From Candidatus Hemicellulosilyticus sp. P3 (GTDB lineage: Bacteria; Bacteroidota; Bacteroidia; Bacteroidales; P3), in NCBI GenBank assembly GCA_001543385.1, contig LPNH01000009.1, forward strand, positions 1-64,000: DNA of 64,000 bases. Direction: 5' to 3'. A model generated the notes under the pieces. That model saw only the letters and a list, made by a program, of their open reading frames with translations. It was not told the DNA's origin and did not search any database. Both the position numbers and the translations under genes were made by a program. How positions within the stretch are numbered: the first letter of the stretch is position 1; every line of letters starts with the position of its first letter. Of the stretch, positions 39,412 through 49,144 are shown piece by piece.

Positions 39412-40058
39412 AGCAAAATCTTTTTCAGTTGCTCCACGTCATCAGCGCATCCCTCGTTGCGGAAACTGTCGGCATCATCCCGTGAGGCAAATCCAAACCC
39501 ATAGGTCACACCGACAAAATCAATGCCGGCTTGCTCAGCGCCGATGGCATCATACAGGCTGTCGCCGATGAGAAGGGCACTTTCTTTCCGGCACCGGCAG
39601 ACTGAAAGGCATCTTTCCAGAATCTGCTTTTTGCTTTCCGGTATTCCTGGCGTGGCGCCGCAGATAGTTGTGAAACATGCTGCCACTTTTAGACGGGAGA
39701 GCATTTCGATAGCAGTCTCTTCAAATTTAAGCGTGGCCACCGCAAGTCTGAAACGTGTCTTCAACATCGGGAGCAGCGTTTCCATGCCGTCGTAGAGCGA
39801 CGCTTCGTAGAGACCTTGCCGTAGAGAATACTCCTTGTGCAAAGCCACGGCTTGGGCCAGTCGGTCGTCCGTAAGACCGAAAATACGGTGGTAGGACTCT
39901 TCTACAGGGGGGCCTATATGTGAGCGCATCTGCTCTTCTGTTTCCGGCGGATAAAGCCCCATCTTGGCCTGCGTGTAGCGGATAGCGTTGTAAATTCCCG
40001 TCGAGGTGTCCGCCAGTGTGCCGTCGAGGTCGAAAACAATCAAGTCATAGTGCTTCAT
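39408..40058 (-). CDS. HAD-superfamily phosphatase (Gph-like)
   Basis: MKHYDLIVFDLDGTLADTSTGIYNAI...ALLIGDSLYDAIGAEQAGIDFVGVTYGFG. Confidence 0.9.
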   Translation of the reverse strand: MKHYDLIVFDLDGTLADTSTGIYNAIRYTQAKMGLYPPETEEQMRSHIGPPVEESYHRIFGLTDDRLAQAVALHKEYSLRQGLYEASLYDGMETLLPMLKTRFRLAVATLKFEETAIEMLSRLKVAACFTTICGATPGIPESKKQILERCLSVCRCRKESALLIGDSLYDAIGAEQAGIDFVGVTYGFGFASRDDADSFRNEGCADDVEQLKKILL

Positions 40059-41635
40059 ACGAAAGAAGTATAGAGCGATTCCGTCAGGAAATGCAATCTC
40101 ATGCTGCGGTTGATGGTGCACATCAGTTGACCTACAATTTGGTTTCGTCGGGTCAGCGTCTCCATGGATGCATTTAAAATCATGCTGTCGCTACAGTAAT
40201 TGGAGTGAAGATCCATCCGGTAACCGTCGAAACCCGCCAGATAAACCTCCGTAACCCCGGCATTCTGCAGCAGGTGGAGACACATAATGCCTGCATTGTC
40301 CGACGGGGTGCCGTCGCCGCGGTACAAAGAAGTGTAGTCCACCGTCACCGCGTCCGCCCCCAGGTTCAGATTGGAGGTCGCCACCACCATGCCTGCGCCC
40401 GACAGGTCGCCCAGCTCTGCCGATCGTTTGTTATTGCTCACAAAAACGACATCCGCCGGCAGGTCGTCGGGGACAAAATTCACCGCCACCGTCAGAGGTC
40501 GGTTGGCATCAATCCACGTCGCGATTTTATCCCGTTGCGTCACAAGGCTGCGTCCTGGTGCCACCACCAGTGTCTTACGCCCGGCGACCAGTTGTCGAAC
40601 ACGTTCCGTGTTGTCGTCTCCAGCCACCGTGCGGCCTTGATGCTCCAAATACAGTTGCTCGACGACAGCTTGGTCGAACTGTTTCTTCTGTCCGTCCGTC
40701 AGCTGCGACAGGATGGTGTTGATATCCCTTACGCCGACCGTTTGTTTCTCAATCAAGTAGGTGGCGTAGTTGGGGTGGCACTGCTGTGCGGCGGCGACAT
40801 AATATGCCACAGAATACCCCCAAGGGTTTTTCTGAAAGATAGGGTTGATATGCAGATCGACGATCTCCAATATCGGCAGCATTTGGTAGTGCTGTCCGAA
40901 TTTTTCGTTCAAATATTTGGCCAGTAGTTCGGTGCATAGGTTTCCAGCTCCACGGCCCATTCCGTCCACCGAAGCGTCTATAATGACATTGCATTGCGGC
41001 ATGAAATCCAGCAACGCCTGTGTGTTCGAGAACGACTGCTGCAGGTTGTTGTGGGAATGAAAGCCGATGCACACCTCCTTGTTTAGATATTTTGTAGCCA
41101 ATCCGGCATAGTGCAACACATCGTCACGTGTCATCATGCCAAAACTGTCAACAATGTAAAAAGCATAAGGGTTGAAGGCATTGCATTCCTCGATGAGTCG
41201 GCGGAACTCCTCATCGTTGTAATTTTGTGACACCATGGCCTGGATAAACACCAGGTACCCCTTCGCCGCCAGGCTGCGGCAGAAATCCATGGCCTGCTCC
41301 CTGTCCTTTTTGTGAAACGCCACACGAAATCCGTCAACAGGCGAATGGCTGTTGCGGTTCTCCAGTTGGCCGATGTTATATTCGCCATAGTTGACCATGG
41401 CCACACGTATGCACTTGTCGTTTTTGGGCGGCAGCGCATTGCGGATATCATCGAGGGTGCTGTGCTGCGAGCTGGCCGGGTTCGAGGCAACCTTGTTGGT
41501 GAGAAAACCGCATTCAATGATATCAATGTTGGCTTCCTCCAATCTTTCCACCATGCTGTAGATACATTGTGCACCGAACATCCAGTTGTTGCAATATCCG
41601 CCGTCGCGCAAGGTGCAGTCTAAAATCCGAACCAT
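40055..41635 (-). CDS. HMGL-type aldolase fused to a C-terminal Rossmann-like domain
   Basis: RILDCTLRDGGYCNNWMF, GFHSHNNLQQSF, DASVDGMGRGAGNLCTELL; C-terminal KTLVVAPGRSL...VFVSNNKRSAEL...VYLAGFDGY. Confidence 0.85.
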   Translation of the reverse strand: MVRILDCTLRDGGYCNNWMFGAQCIYSMVERLEEANIDIIECGFLTNKVASNPASSQHSTLDDIRNALPPKNDKCIRVAMVNYGEYNIGQLENRNSHSPVDGFRVAFHKKDREQAMDFCRSLAAKGYLVFIQAMVSQNYNDEEFRRLIEECNAFNPYAFYIVDSFGMMTRDDVLHYAGLATKYLNKEVCIGFHSHNNLQQSFSNTQALLDFMPQCNVIIDASVDGMGRGAGNLCTELLAKYLNEKFGQHYQMLPILEIVDLHINPIFQKNPWGYSVAYYVAAAQQCHPNYATYLIEKQTVGVRDINTILSQLTDGQKKQFDQAVVEQLYLEHQGRTVAGDDNTERVRQLVAGRKTLVVAPGRSLVTQRDKIATWIDANRPLTVAVNFVPDDLPADVVFVSNNKRSAELGDLSGAGMVVATSNLNLGADAVTVDYTSLYRGDGTPSDNAGIMCLHLLQNAGVTEVYLAGFDGYRMDLHSNYCSDSMILNASMETLTRRNQIVGQLMCTINRSMRLHFLTESLYTSFV

Positions 41636-41646
41636 GTCTCAAACAA

Positions 41647-42303
41647 TTAAAACAGGTTAATATCTGCCCGGATTAGTTGGTCGGCAAAGTCGAAATCACC
41701 GGCATTGTCAATGTCAACCGCCTCCAACTCATCCACCTCCACCATATAGGGATGTTCGCCGACACGTCGGTTGAACCCGTTGATAATCTCTTGCCGGTAG
41801 ATATAGAATCCGCTGGTCTCGTAGAAAACGGGTGTCAAGTCTTGCGTGCGCGGTATATCGTCCAATGAATAATTCATCGGTTGTCCGTCACGCCACATAA
41901 AAGTCTGAATGCGTCTTACGGCAAATGAAGAATCGTACTGTCCGGATCGCACTGCCTGCAGCCCCTCCTCGATACGGGTGTGTTTTAGGAAAGGAGCTGT
42001 GGTGTGGGACATCACATAAATGTCGGCCGGGACATCTTGGGCGAAAGCGGAGAGCACTTCGTTAATTTTTGTCGTGTTCCGATCGAGGCATTCGTCTCGT
42101 TTCAGATATTTCACCCCTGCAGGCAGATAAGGGATGATTCGTTCGCTGCTGCAATAAACATACACTTCATCCACTCCCTTCACTTTTAGCATGGTGTTGA
42201 AAATGTAGTGGCATAACGGCACACCGTTGCTGAAAGGTTTGATGTTTTTATTGGGTAGACGTTCGCTATTCAATTTTATCGGTATGACGGCGACAACTTT
42301 CAT
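41647..42303 (-). CDS. Acylneuraminate cytidylyltransferase-like protein
   Basis: MKVVAVIPIKLNSERLPNKNIKPFSNGVPL, YETSGFYIYR, VDELEAVDIDNAGDFDFAD. Confidence 0.87.
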   Translation of the reverse strand: MKVVAVIPIKLNSERLPNKNIKPFSNGVPLCHYIFNTMLKVKGVDEVYVYCSSERIIPYLPAGVKYLKRDECLDRNTTKINEVLSAFAQDVPADIYVMSHTTAPFLKHTRIEEGLQAVRSGQYDSSFAVRRIQTFMWRDGQPMNYSLDDIPRTQDLTPVFYETSGFYIYRQEIINGFNRRVGEHPYMVEVDELEAVDIDNAGDFDFADQLIRADINLF

Positions 42304-42445
42304 GGAGACCTCCTCTTATTAATTTGCAAAGATACAAATTCCATGCAGATACAGTTGATTAATCAGACTCCGGCAATTGGATATTTCTTTTTGATGATTT
42401 TTTTTGTATTTTTGCAAAATAACAATTAACAAAAACTTTACTATT

Positions 42446-43033
42446 ATGGAAAATTGTACTTGGAAATCAACTACGAAGCAGATTTACACGGGCGTCATGC
42501 TTTACTCGCTTTGCGGTATTGTCTCGGGCCTTGTGGCAATCCTGGCTTTTTTGTCGGGTGGATTTTGGAGTGTCCTGTCTGTCATTCTCAGCATCGCCAT
42601 CATTGTGGGTTATGTACTCTATTTCATAGGCCTGCGTAACTTCAAAAATGTAGTGATGGAACCGGATGCTCCTGTGGTCAACAAACTCTATACCGCTGTT
42701 ATCTTGGTCATCATTGGTTACATAGTCGGCTTTATCCCTGTTGCAGGTGGCATCATTCAGGCCATCCTCAATATTATAGCTTTCATTATGATGATGGTGG
42801 CATACAACAAACTGCGCAAGTCAACAACTTTTCCCGGGTTGGCCCGCAAGGGTGCATCAATGTTGTTCACGGCCATGATTCTTTCGCTGATTGGCGCCGT
42901 CATTTCCATCATCCCGTTGGTCGGCACCATTATTGCTGCCATACTGAACATCATTTCCTTCATTATGGTATTGTTGGGTTGGAAGAAAATTGCCGACGAC
43001 GATTTAGCTTCCTCCACCCCTGCGGTTGAATAA
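42446..43033 (+). CDS. Small multi-pass membrane protein of unknown function
   Basis: Hydrophobic 196-aa frame beginning MENCTWKSTTKQIYTG; upstream TATTTTTG box. Confidence 0.7.
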   Translation: MENCTWKSTTKQIYTGVMLYSLCGIVSGLVAILAFLSGGFWSVLSVILSIAIIVGYVLYFIGLRNFKNVVMEPDAPVVNKLYTAVILVIIGYIVGFIPVAGGIIQAILNIIAFIMMMVAYNKLRKSTTFPGLARKGASMLFTAMILSLIGAVISIIPLVGTIIAAILNIISFIMVLLGWKKIADDDLASSTPAVE

Positions 43034-43057
43034 TGAGTTGAGGGGCACGATTTATGC

Positions 43058-43092
43058 AAAAGAGGCTTTGCCACGGCAGAGCCTCTTTTTTT
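43058..43092 (+). terminator. Rho-independent terminator
   Basis: AAAAGAGGCT...AGCCTCTTTTTTT hairpin with T-run. Confidence 0.85.
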
Positions 43093-43155
43093 ATAGAACA
43101 ATTCCGGCAGAAATGATGCCGGGATTGTTTTTGGGGATGAAAGCGGTTCGACAGT

Positions 43156-43719
43156 TTATTTGGCGTCGCGGCCGGCGCGGATGGCCTTGATATTGGTCTC
43201 CACCACGGCGTCGCCCTTACGTCCGAAAATAGCCCTGATTGCTTTTTCCAACTCGTCAAATGCAATCTCCAGGTAGGGAGCTGCGGCGCCGAGCAGCACC
43301 ATGTTGCCACGTGCGTTGAGCTCCTTGGCGATGGCGTTGGCGTTAAAGCTGACACATTTGTTCAACTTGCCCAGTTCGGTGTACACCTTCTCAATGTCAG
43401 GGTAGTTTTGGATGTTGACAAAGGGGTCGTTGTTGGTGATGACCACTCCGTCCGGGCTGAGGAATGGCAGATAGCGCAGTGCCTCCATAGGTTCCGAGCT
43501 GAGGATGATATCAGCTTTGCCTTCGGGGATGACGTCAGCGAAGATAGGGTCGCTGCTGATACGCAGATGGCTGAACACCGAGCCTCCGCGCTGGCTCATA
43601 CCATGTATTTCGCTTTGCTTGACGTTCATACCCAAGTTAAGGGCGGCGTCACTTATAATCTTGGCCACGGAGACGATGCCGTCGCCGCCTACGCCACAGA
43701 GGATGATGTCTTTCTTCAT
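43156..43719 (-). CDS. iorB: Indolepyruvate oxidoreductase subunit beta
   Basis: IILCGVGGDGIVSVAKIISDAALNLGMNVKQSEIHGMSQRGGSVFSHLR. Confidence 0.93.
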   Translation of the reverse strand: MKKDIILCGVGGDGIVSVAKIISDAALNLGMNVKQSEIHGMSQRGGSVFSHLRISSDPIFADVIPEGKADIILSSEPMEALRYLPFLSPDGVVITNNDPFVNIQNYPDIEKVYTELGKLNKCVSFNANAIAKELNARGNMVLLGAAAPYLEIAFDELEKAIRAIFGRKGDAVVETNIKAIRAGRDAK

Positions 43720-43776
43720 TGTTAATTCTGTATTTATGTCAGGCCGGACCAGCCGGTCTGACGGGTCTGATAAATT

Positions 43777-45360
43777 TTATTTGGCTGCGATTCTCTTCTT
43801 GTTCTCCACAATGCAGACACGCTGCGGAATGATTACACTCACTCCGTTGTAGGCGATCTCCTCTTCGAGAATCTTCATGAACTCCTCGTGGTTTTTCTTC
43901 AGCGGCACAATGGTGCGGATATGGTCAGGGTCGACCCCGAGACCTTTGCAGATGTTGAAAAGCTTCATGTTGGCGCTCGACGGCTGGCCGCCGGTCATAG
44001 CCGTGATATCATTGTCGAGAATCATGATGACGACATTGGCTTTTTCGTTGACGCAGTCCAGCAGGCCGGTCATGCCGCTGTGGCCGAAAGTTCCGTCGCC
44101 AATGACACCGATGCTGGGGAAAATACCCATCTCGGCGGCACCCTTGGCCATGGTGACGCTGGCACCCATGCACACAGTGGTGTTGATGGCACCCATATTG
44201 AAACCGAGCGTGTAGCAGCCGATGTCCCCGAAGACACGTCCGTCGGGGTACTTCTTCATCACCTCGACCACTGCCTCATAACTGTCGATGTGGGGGCATC
44301 CGACGCACAATGCCGGCGGGCGGTTGGTCACCACCTCGGGTACAGACGGTCCGCTGACAATCTTCATACCCAGTGCTTTGGCAACCTTCTCTGCATTCAG
44401 CTCGCCGTCGCGGCGTATCGTCTCGTCCAAACGTCCATGCACCGGTTTGCCTTTGCCCAGAAATCCCTTTATATGCTCCTCGACAAAAGGCTGGCCGTCC
44501 TCGAGAACGAGAATTTCATCCACTTCGTCATACAGCTTGTTCAGCATATTGAAGGGGAGGGGATACTGGGTGATTTTGACGACAGGGTAGGGGCATTGCC
44601 CATTCTCAAAGTTCTCTTGCAGGTAGTTATAGGCGATTCCCGTGGTGATAATGCCGCGGCTATGGTCGCCGCCTTCGATGAATTGGTTATAGCCGCTCTC
44701 TTCGGCGCTCTTGGTGAAGGCAGGTTGCTTGTCGATCAGTTCGCGGTAGAGGCGTTTGGCGTTGACGGGCAACAAGACGAAACTCTTCGGGTCGCTGGGG
44801 CTGGTGACGGGGTTCTGCGCACGTACAGGTTTCCGTTCCACACCGGCGCGGCTGTGCGCCAGTCGTGTGGGGATGCGCATCAGGACAGGGGTGCCCAGTT
44901 GCTCACTCAAGTCATATCCGAAGAAGACCATGTCGTAAGCCTCTTGCTGGTTGCTGGGCTCCAGCATTGGAATCATGGCCCAGTGCCCGTAGTAACGGCT
45001 GTCCTGCTCGTCCTGGCTCGAGAACATGCTCGGGTCGTCGGCCACCACGATGATAACACCTTTGGTGCCGATGATGGCGGCATTCATAAAGGGGTCGCCA
45101 CAGACATTCAGCCCCACATGCTTCATGCAAGTCATGGCACGTTTGCCGGCATAGGCCACGCCCAATGAAGCCTCCAGCGCGGTTTTCTCATTGGCGCACC
45201 AGTTCGCCACCACGCCCTGTTCCTTGGCTTGGCGCGATTTCATCACATATTCTGTAATCTGGGTCGACGGTGTTCCGGGGTAGCTGTTGACAGCACTGCC
45301 TCCGGCATCAATAAATGCCTGAGCGATGGCCTCGTCGCCCAATAAAAGTAATTTTGACAT
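43777..45360 (-). CDS. iorA: Indolepyruvate ferredoxin oxidoreductase subunit alpha
   Basis: LLLGDEAIAQAFIDAGGSAVNSYPGTPSTQI, MKHVGLNV, RPPALCVGCPH, TPP-binding GDGTFGHSGMTGLLDCV. Confidence 0.94.
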   Translation of the reverse strand: MSKLLLLGDEAIAQAFIDAGGSAVNSYPGTPSTQITEYVMKSRQAKEQGVVANWCANEKTALEASLGVAYAGKRAMTCMKHVGLNVCGDPFMNAAIIGTKGVIIVVADDPSMFSSQDEQDSRYYGHWAMIPMLEPSNQQEAYDMVFFGYDLSEQLGTPVLMRIPTRLAHSRAGVERKPVRAQNPVTSPSDPKSFVLLPVNAKRLYRELIDKQPAFTKSAEESGYNQFIEGGDHSRGIITTGIAYNYLQENFENGQCPYPVVKITQYPLPFNMLNKLYDEVDEILVLEDGQPFVEEHIKGFLGKGKPVHGRLDETIRRDGELNAEKVAKALGMKIVSGPSVPEVVTNRPPALCVGCPHIDSYEAVVEVMKKYPDGRVFGDIGCYTLGFNMGAINTTVCMGASVTMAKGAAEMGIFPSIGVIGDGTFGHSGMTGLLDCVNEKANVVIMILDNDITAMTGGQPSSANMKLFNICKGLGVDPDHIRTIVPLKKNHEEFMKILEEEIAYNGVSVIIPQRVCIVENKKRIAAK

Positions 45361-45438
45361 ATCGTGTTGTTTTATGAAAGTTAAACGTAGGTTGCAAAGG
45401 TAACAAAAAATAATCTTACAGGCAAATGCCAGTTGCGC

Positions 45439-46023
45439 CTATTTCCACTGCAGCGTTTCAATGAGACGGTCAATGTCGGATTGCAGGTAAGCGATGACAG
45501 GTGCCAGCGAATCATTGTTGGGCGTGTAGTCCAGATAAAGCGATCCCCGGAGGAAATGGCTGCTGCTGTCCGTGGCCCAGAATTGGCAGGTTGAGGCCAC
45601 GTGGGTCCCGGTCAGCCGGTTTGTAGTGGCGTACACATGATGCACCGGATCGACATACTGCCGTTCATCAATGCCGGACGAATGGTCAAAATGCATGGAT
45701 AGGAATTTATAGGCCGTATCGATTTGGGCCCGCATGGCGTCAACGCCGTCAATGGCCTTATAGCTTAGATACACCACGCCGCGCAGTTTGGGGTAATAAA
45801 GGTCTATCCACTTCTCGCCACGGTTGTCTCGCTTCCACACCACCTCGCAGTCGCCGGCACATTCGAAACGGAACGGCAGTGCCGTCGTGTCGTAGACAGC
45901 ATAGTGTTTCTCCGGTAGGTCTATGCGCAGGTATGCTGCAGGCTTGGGAGTGAAATCGTGGCCTCCGCAACCTGCCAGCAGCAGTGTCGCGAGAACGAGC
46001 GGCAGGTACAGATATCGTTTCAT
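45439..46023 (-). CDS. gldD: Gliding motility lipoprotein GldD
   Basis: Lipobox LLLAGCGG, TPKPAAYLRIDLPEKHYAVYD, HFLRGSLYLDYTPNNDSLAPVIAYLQSDIDRLIETLQW. Confidence 0.88.
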   Translation of the reverse strand: MKRYLYLPLVLATLLLAGCGGHDFTPKPAAYLRIDLPEKHYAVYDTTALPFRFECAGDCEVVWKRDNRGEKWIDLYYPKLRGVVYLSYKAIDGVDAMRAQIDTAYKFLSMHFDHSSGIDERQYVDPVHHVYATTNRLTGTHVASTCQFWATDSSSHFLRGSLYLDYTPNNDSLAPVIAYLQSDIDRLIETLQWK

Positions 46024-46059
46024 ACTGCAAAAGTACGGTTTTTTTTGTACTTTTGCCCT

Positions 46060-46470
46060 GTGAATCGCATTCAATACTGGTTTCGCGCCCGCACGCGCTA
46101 CAATCTCCATTCACCGTTCCTGTTCGCTCTCTACGACGAAGTGCTGCTGGCTCGTCTTGACAGGCGTCAGGCGCATGTGTTGGACGGTGTCGGGCTCCGG
46201 AACCGTTGCTATCACGCTTTGGTCTACAAAATGTCAGATTTTTATGCCATGCGCCGGGAGGCCGTCAATGCCGATACAACCGTATTGTCCGGTTCGGGCA
46301 TCGTGCCGCGGGCCATGTTGGTGCGGCGTCCGCACCGTTCGTCTGATGCCGAGCGGCAGTGGCGGACATTGTGCGATGACCCCGGCTACAATATAGCCAT
46401 CGACCTTTTCGATGCGGGGATATTGCTTTACAATCCTCGTCTGCGTCCGCAACGGTGGTTGTTGCGCTGA
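46060..46470 (+). pseudogene. Internally deleted class I SAM-methyltransferase-like gene (GTG start)
   Basis: N-terminal YWFRARTRYNLHSPFLFALYDEVLL and C-terminal PHRSSDAERQWRTLCDDPGYNIAIDLFDAGILLYNPRLRPQRWLLR resemble the two ends of a Bacteroidetes methyltransferase; no SAM-binding core between. Confidence 0.55.
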
Positions 46471-46483
46471 GATTTCGTTTGCG

Positions 46484-47209
46484 TTAGAACTGCCGCCCGT
46501 CCAGCATCGGTACAAAACGGTAGCCGCCATAGCGTTTGACCTCCCACGTGTCGCGCTCATTGCCATGTTTCACCACACGCAGCATCTGCAGCGACGTCTC
46601 ATTGGAATCCGGTGTCCGCTCCTCGACAGGTATCACCATGACCCCCTCCGTCTTCAATTGATGCACCAACGGCTCGGGAATATACGGTGCGCCGCAGGTG
46701 ATAATAATACGGTCAAAAATGCCGTGATTCACTCGGTCCCGGCCTTCATCGGCAATGCGGGCGGCCGGTCGCAGGTCAATCTCCGTCAGTCCGCGGTAGC
46801 CGTCGCCCAGATAGCATTTGGCGTCGTAGCGCATCTCGTACAACATCTTCTTGGTACGCACGAAAAGTTCCTGCTGTCGTTCTATGGTGTACACCCGGGC
46901 CCCCATTTCGCAAAGCACCGAAGTCTGGTATCCGCTGCCGGTGCCGATCTCCAGCACTTTCATTCCCGGAGCCACCGAAAGCAACTGGCTCTGCATTGCA
47001 ACAGTCGACGGGCGTGATATAGTCTGCTCGCAGCCGATAGGCAACGCGCGGTCCTCATAGGCCAGATTGTCCAGCGCCATGTCCAGAAACCAATGGCGGG
47101 GAACTTTCAGCATCGCTTTCAGCACTTGCATATCGTTGATGCCTTTCCGCTGCAGCGATGCACACATAGCTTTCCGCAATCCTTGATGGCGATAGGTGTC
47201 GGTCTTCAT
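46484..47209 (-). CDS. pcm: Protein-L-isoaspartate O-methyltransferase
   Basis: MLKVPRHWFLD, EDRALPIGCEQTISRPSTVAMQSQLL, VLEIGTGSGYQTSVL. Confidence 0.95.
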   Translation of the reverse strand: MKTDTYRHQGLRKAMCASLQRKGINDMQVLKAMLKVPRHWFLDMALDNLAYEDRALPIGCEQTISRPSTVAMQSQLLSVAPGMKVLEIGTGSGYQTSVLCEMGARVYTIERQQELFVRTKKMLYEMRYDAKCYLGDGYRGLTEIDLRPAARIADEGRDRVNHGIFDRIIITCGAPYIPEPLVHQLKTEGVMVIPVEERTPDSNETSLQMLRVVKHGNERDTWEVKRYGGYRFVPMLDGRQF

Positions 47210-47218
47210 TTTGTCGTC

Positions 47219-48265
47219 TTATTTTTGGGCAGTCCATCCCTGGGCGCGCAGTTCAATTGTTGAGTTCTGGGGGGTCACCATCACGGGTGCGCCGTCGGTG
47301 ATGTGGCCGATAATATGCACCGACTCGCAATCCTTGATTTTTTCATAGTCAGATGTCTTGACAGTGAACAGCAGTTCGTAATCCTTGCCGCCGTTCAGCG
47401 CATTGCTGACAGGCAGCATATTCTTGCTCATCTCGCTGCACACACGCGATGTCTGGTAGTCGACAGGAATGCGTTCCTCATACACTTCGCAACCGCAACG
47501 CGACTGCTTGCAGATGTGCAATAACTCGCTGGCCAGGCCGTCGCTGACATCAATCATAGCCGTGGGTGTGATCCCTTTTTCGCGTAGCAACTGCACAATA
47601 TCAAACCGGGGTTCAGGCTTCAGATAGCGTTCCAGCACATAATCGTAGCCGTCCAGCTCCGGCTGGAATCCAGGGTTGGCTTGATAGGTCGCTTTCTCTC
47701 GTTCAAGGACGAGCAGACCGCTGTAGGCGCTGCCCAAATCTCCACTGACACATATCAAATCGTGCAGGCCGGCGCCTTTGCGGTAGCAGATACGTTCGCT
47801 TTCCACATCGCCGATGGCTGTGACACTGATCACCATACCCGACCGCGAGCTGGTGGTGTCGCCGCCCGCCAGATCCACGTCATAGCGTTCGCAGCAGAGC
47901 CGGATGCCGGCATAGAGTTCCTCCAGTGCCTCCACCGAGTAGCGGTTGCTCACGGCGATGCTCACCACAATCTGTCTGGCGGTGCCGTTCATGGCGGCGA
48001 TATTCGACAGGCTGACAGCCACAGCCTTGTACCCTAAATGCTTCAGGGGAGTATACATCATGTCAAAAGTCACTCCCTCCGCCAAAGTTTCAGTTGTCAC
48101 CAGCATTTTTCTCCTTCCACCACCCAGCACCGCACAGTCATCACCCACCCCCATAACAGTGCTCTTCTGCCGTGCGGAAAACCCTTCCGTGAGCCGGTCT
48201 ATCAATGCGAACTTGCCCAGTTCTGCCAGTTCGGTGCGTCCTTCCTGATACTTGGTATGTTCCAT
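47219..48265 (-). CDS. thiL: Thiamine-phosphate kinase
   Basis: ELGKFALIDRL, VGDDCAVL, TTETLAEGVTFDM, DLAGGDTTSS, MIDVSDGLASEL. Confidence 0.95.
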   Translation of the reverse strand: MEHTKYQEGRTELAELGKFALIDRLTEGFSARQKSTVMGVGDDCAVLGGGRRKMLVTTETLAEGVTFDMMYTPLKHLGYKAVAVSLSNIAAMNGTARQIVVSIAVSNRYSVEALEELYAGIRLCCERYDVDLAGGDTTSSRSGMVISVTAIGDVESERICYRKGAGLHDLICVSGDLGSAYSGLLVLEREKATYQANPGFQPELDGYDYVLERYLKPEPRFDIVQLLREKGITPTAMIDVSDGLASELLHICKQSRCGCEVYEERIPVDYQTSRVCSEMSKNMLPVSNALNGGKDYELLFTVKTSDYEKIKDCESVHIIGHITDGAPVMVTPQNSTIELRAQGWTAQK

Positions 48266-48302
48266 GGCTTTATATATTAGATTAAACCGAATAACTCGTT
48301 GC

Positions 48303-49049
48303 TCATAATCCGTTCAGCGCGATAGCGGCCATTAGTACAGAGCCGGCTACAGCCGCATTGAGTGACTCCGCGCTGCCGCCGGTACTGGGAATTGTCACCC
48401 GGTGAGTCAGCTGTTGCGCCACATCATCGCTGATACCGCGTGATTCATTGCCTATGACCAGTGCGCAAGGGCGTTGCAGTGCCGATTCCCCTATCGGCGT
48501 GCCGCCCAGCACGGCGCCATAAACGGGAGTCTTGCAACGTGCGGCCCATTGGGCGATGTCGGTATATTCAATTTGTGTGCGGAACAGGCTTCCCATGGTC
48601 GCCTGCACCACCTTTGGATTAAAACAGTCTGCGGTGTCCGGGCTGCAAACCAGATGCCGTATCCCAAACCAATCGGCGGTGCGTATCAAGGTGCCCAGAT
48701 TACCCGGATCCTGTATGTGGTCCAGCACCAGAGTCACGTCGACAGCGGTCCATTGTCCGATAGCGGGCCGATATTGTCGCTCCACAAGCATCCAAACCTC
48801 ATTCGGACTGCGCAGCAGGCTCAGTTGCGCCAACTCGCTTTCGCTTACAGTCCATCGTTGTATATCGCCGTTCAGCCCATCGTGTTCCGCCATCCATTCT
48901 TCGGTGGCGCACACCGTCCGTATCGGCCATCCCGAGGCCAAGGCCTCATCGGCCATCTTCACCCCCTCCACCACAAAAAGGCCCTCCTCCTTGCAATGTT
49001 TGCCCTGGCGATAAGCACGCAGTTCCTTGAGTTGTTTCTTCGAGATCAT
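48303..49049 (-). CDS. SpoU/TrmH-family RNA methyltransferase
   Basis: VLDHIQDPGNLGTLIRTADWFG, CALVIGNESRGIS, SLNAAVAGSVLM. Confidence 0.94.
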   Translation of the reverse strand: MISKKQLKELRAYRQGKHCKEEGLFVVEGVKMADEALASGWPIRTVCATEEWMAEHDGLNGDIQRWTVSESELAQLSLLRSPNEVWMLVERQYRPAIGQWTAVDVTLVLDHIQDPGNLGTLIRTADWFGIRHLVCSPDTADCFNPKVVQATMGSLFRTQIEYTDIAQWAARCKTPVYGAVLGGTPIGESALQRPCALVIGNESRGISDDVAQQLTHRVTIPSTGGSAESLNAAVAGSVLMAAIALNGL

Positions 49050-49106
49050 TCTCCCGTATCCTTTCGTTGGAGTCGGCTAAAGTGACAGCCCGTCGTTTCG
49101 TACAAC

Positions 49107-49131
49107 AAGAAAAGCAGGACGCTTGTCCTGC
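49107..49131 (-). terminator. Terminator downstream of tRNA-His
   Basis: GCAGGAC-aagc-GTCCTGC followed by TTTTCTTGTT on the minus strand. Confidence 0.75.
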
Positions 49132-49144
49132 TTCGGTTTTCTCG

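Noticed and set aside
43888-45168. 426-aa plus-strand ORF opposite iorA
   Set aside because: Antisense shadow of a clear, conserved iorA; low-complexity His/Asp/Val-rich product with no recognisable domain.
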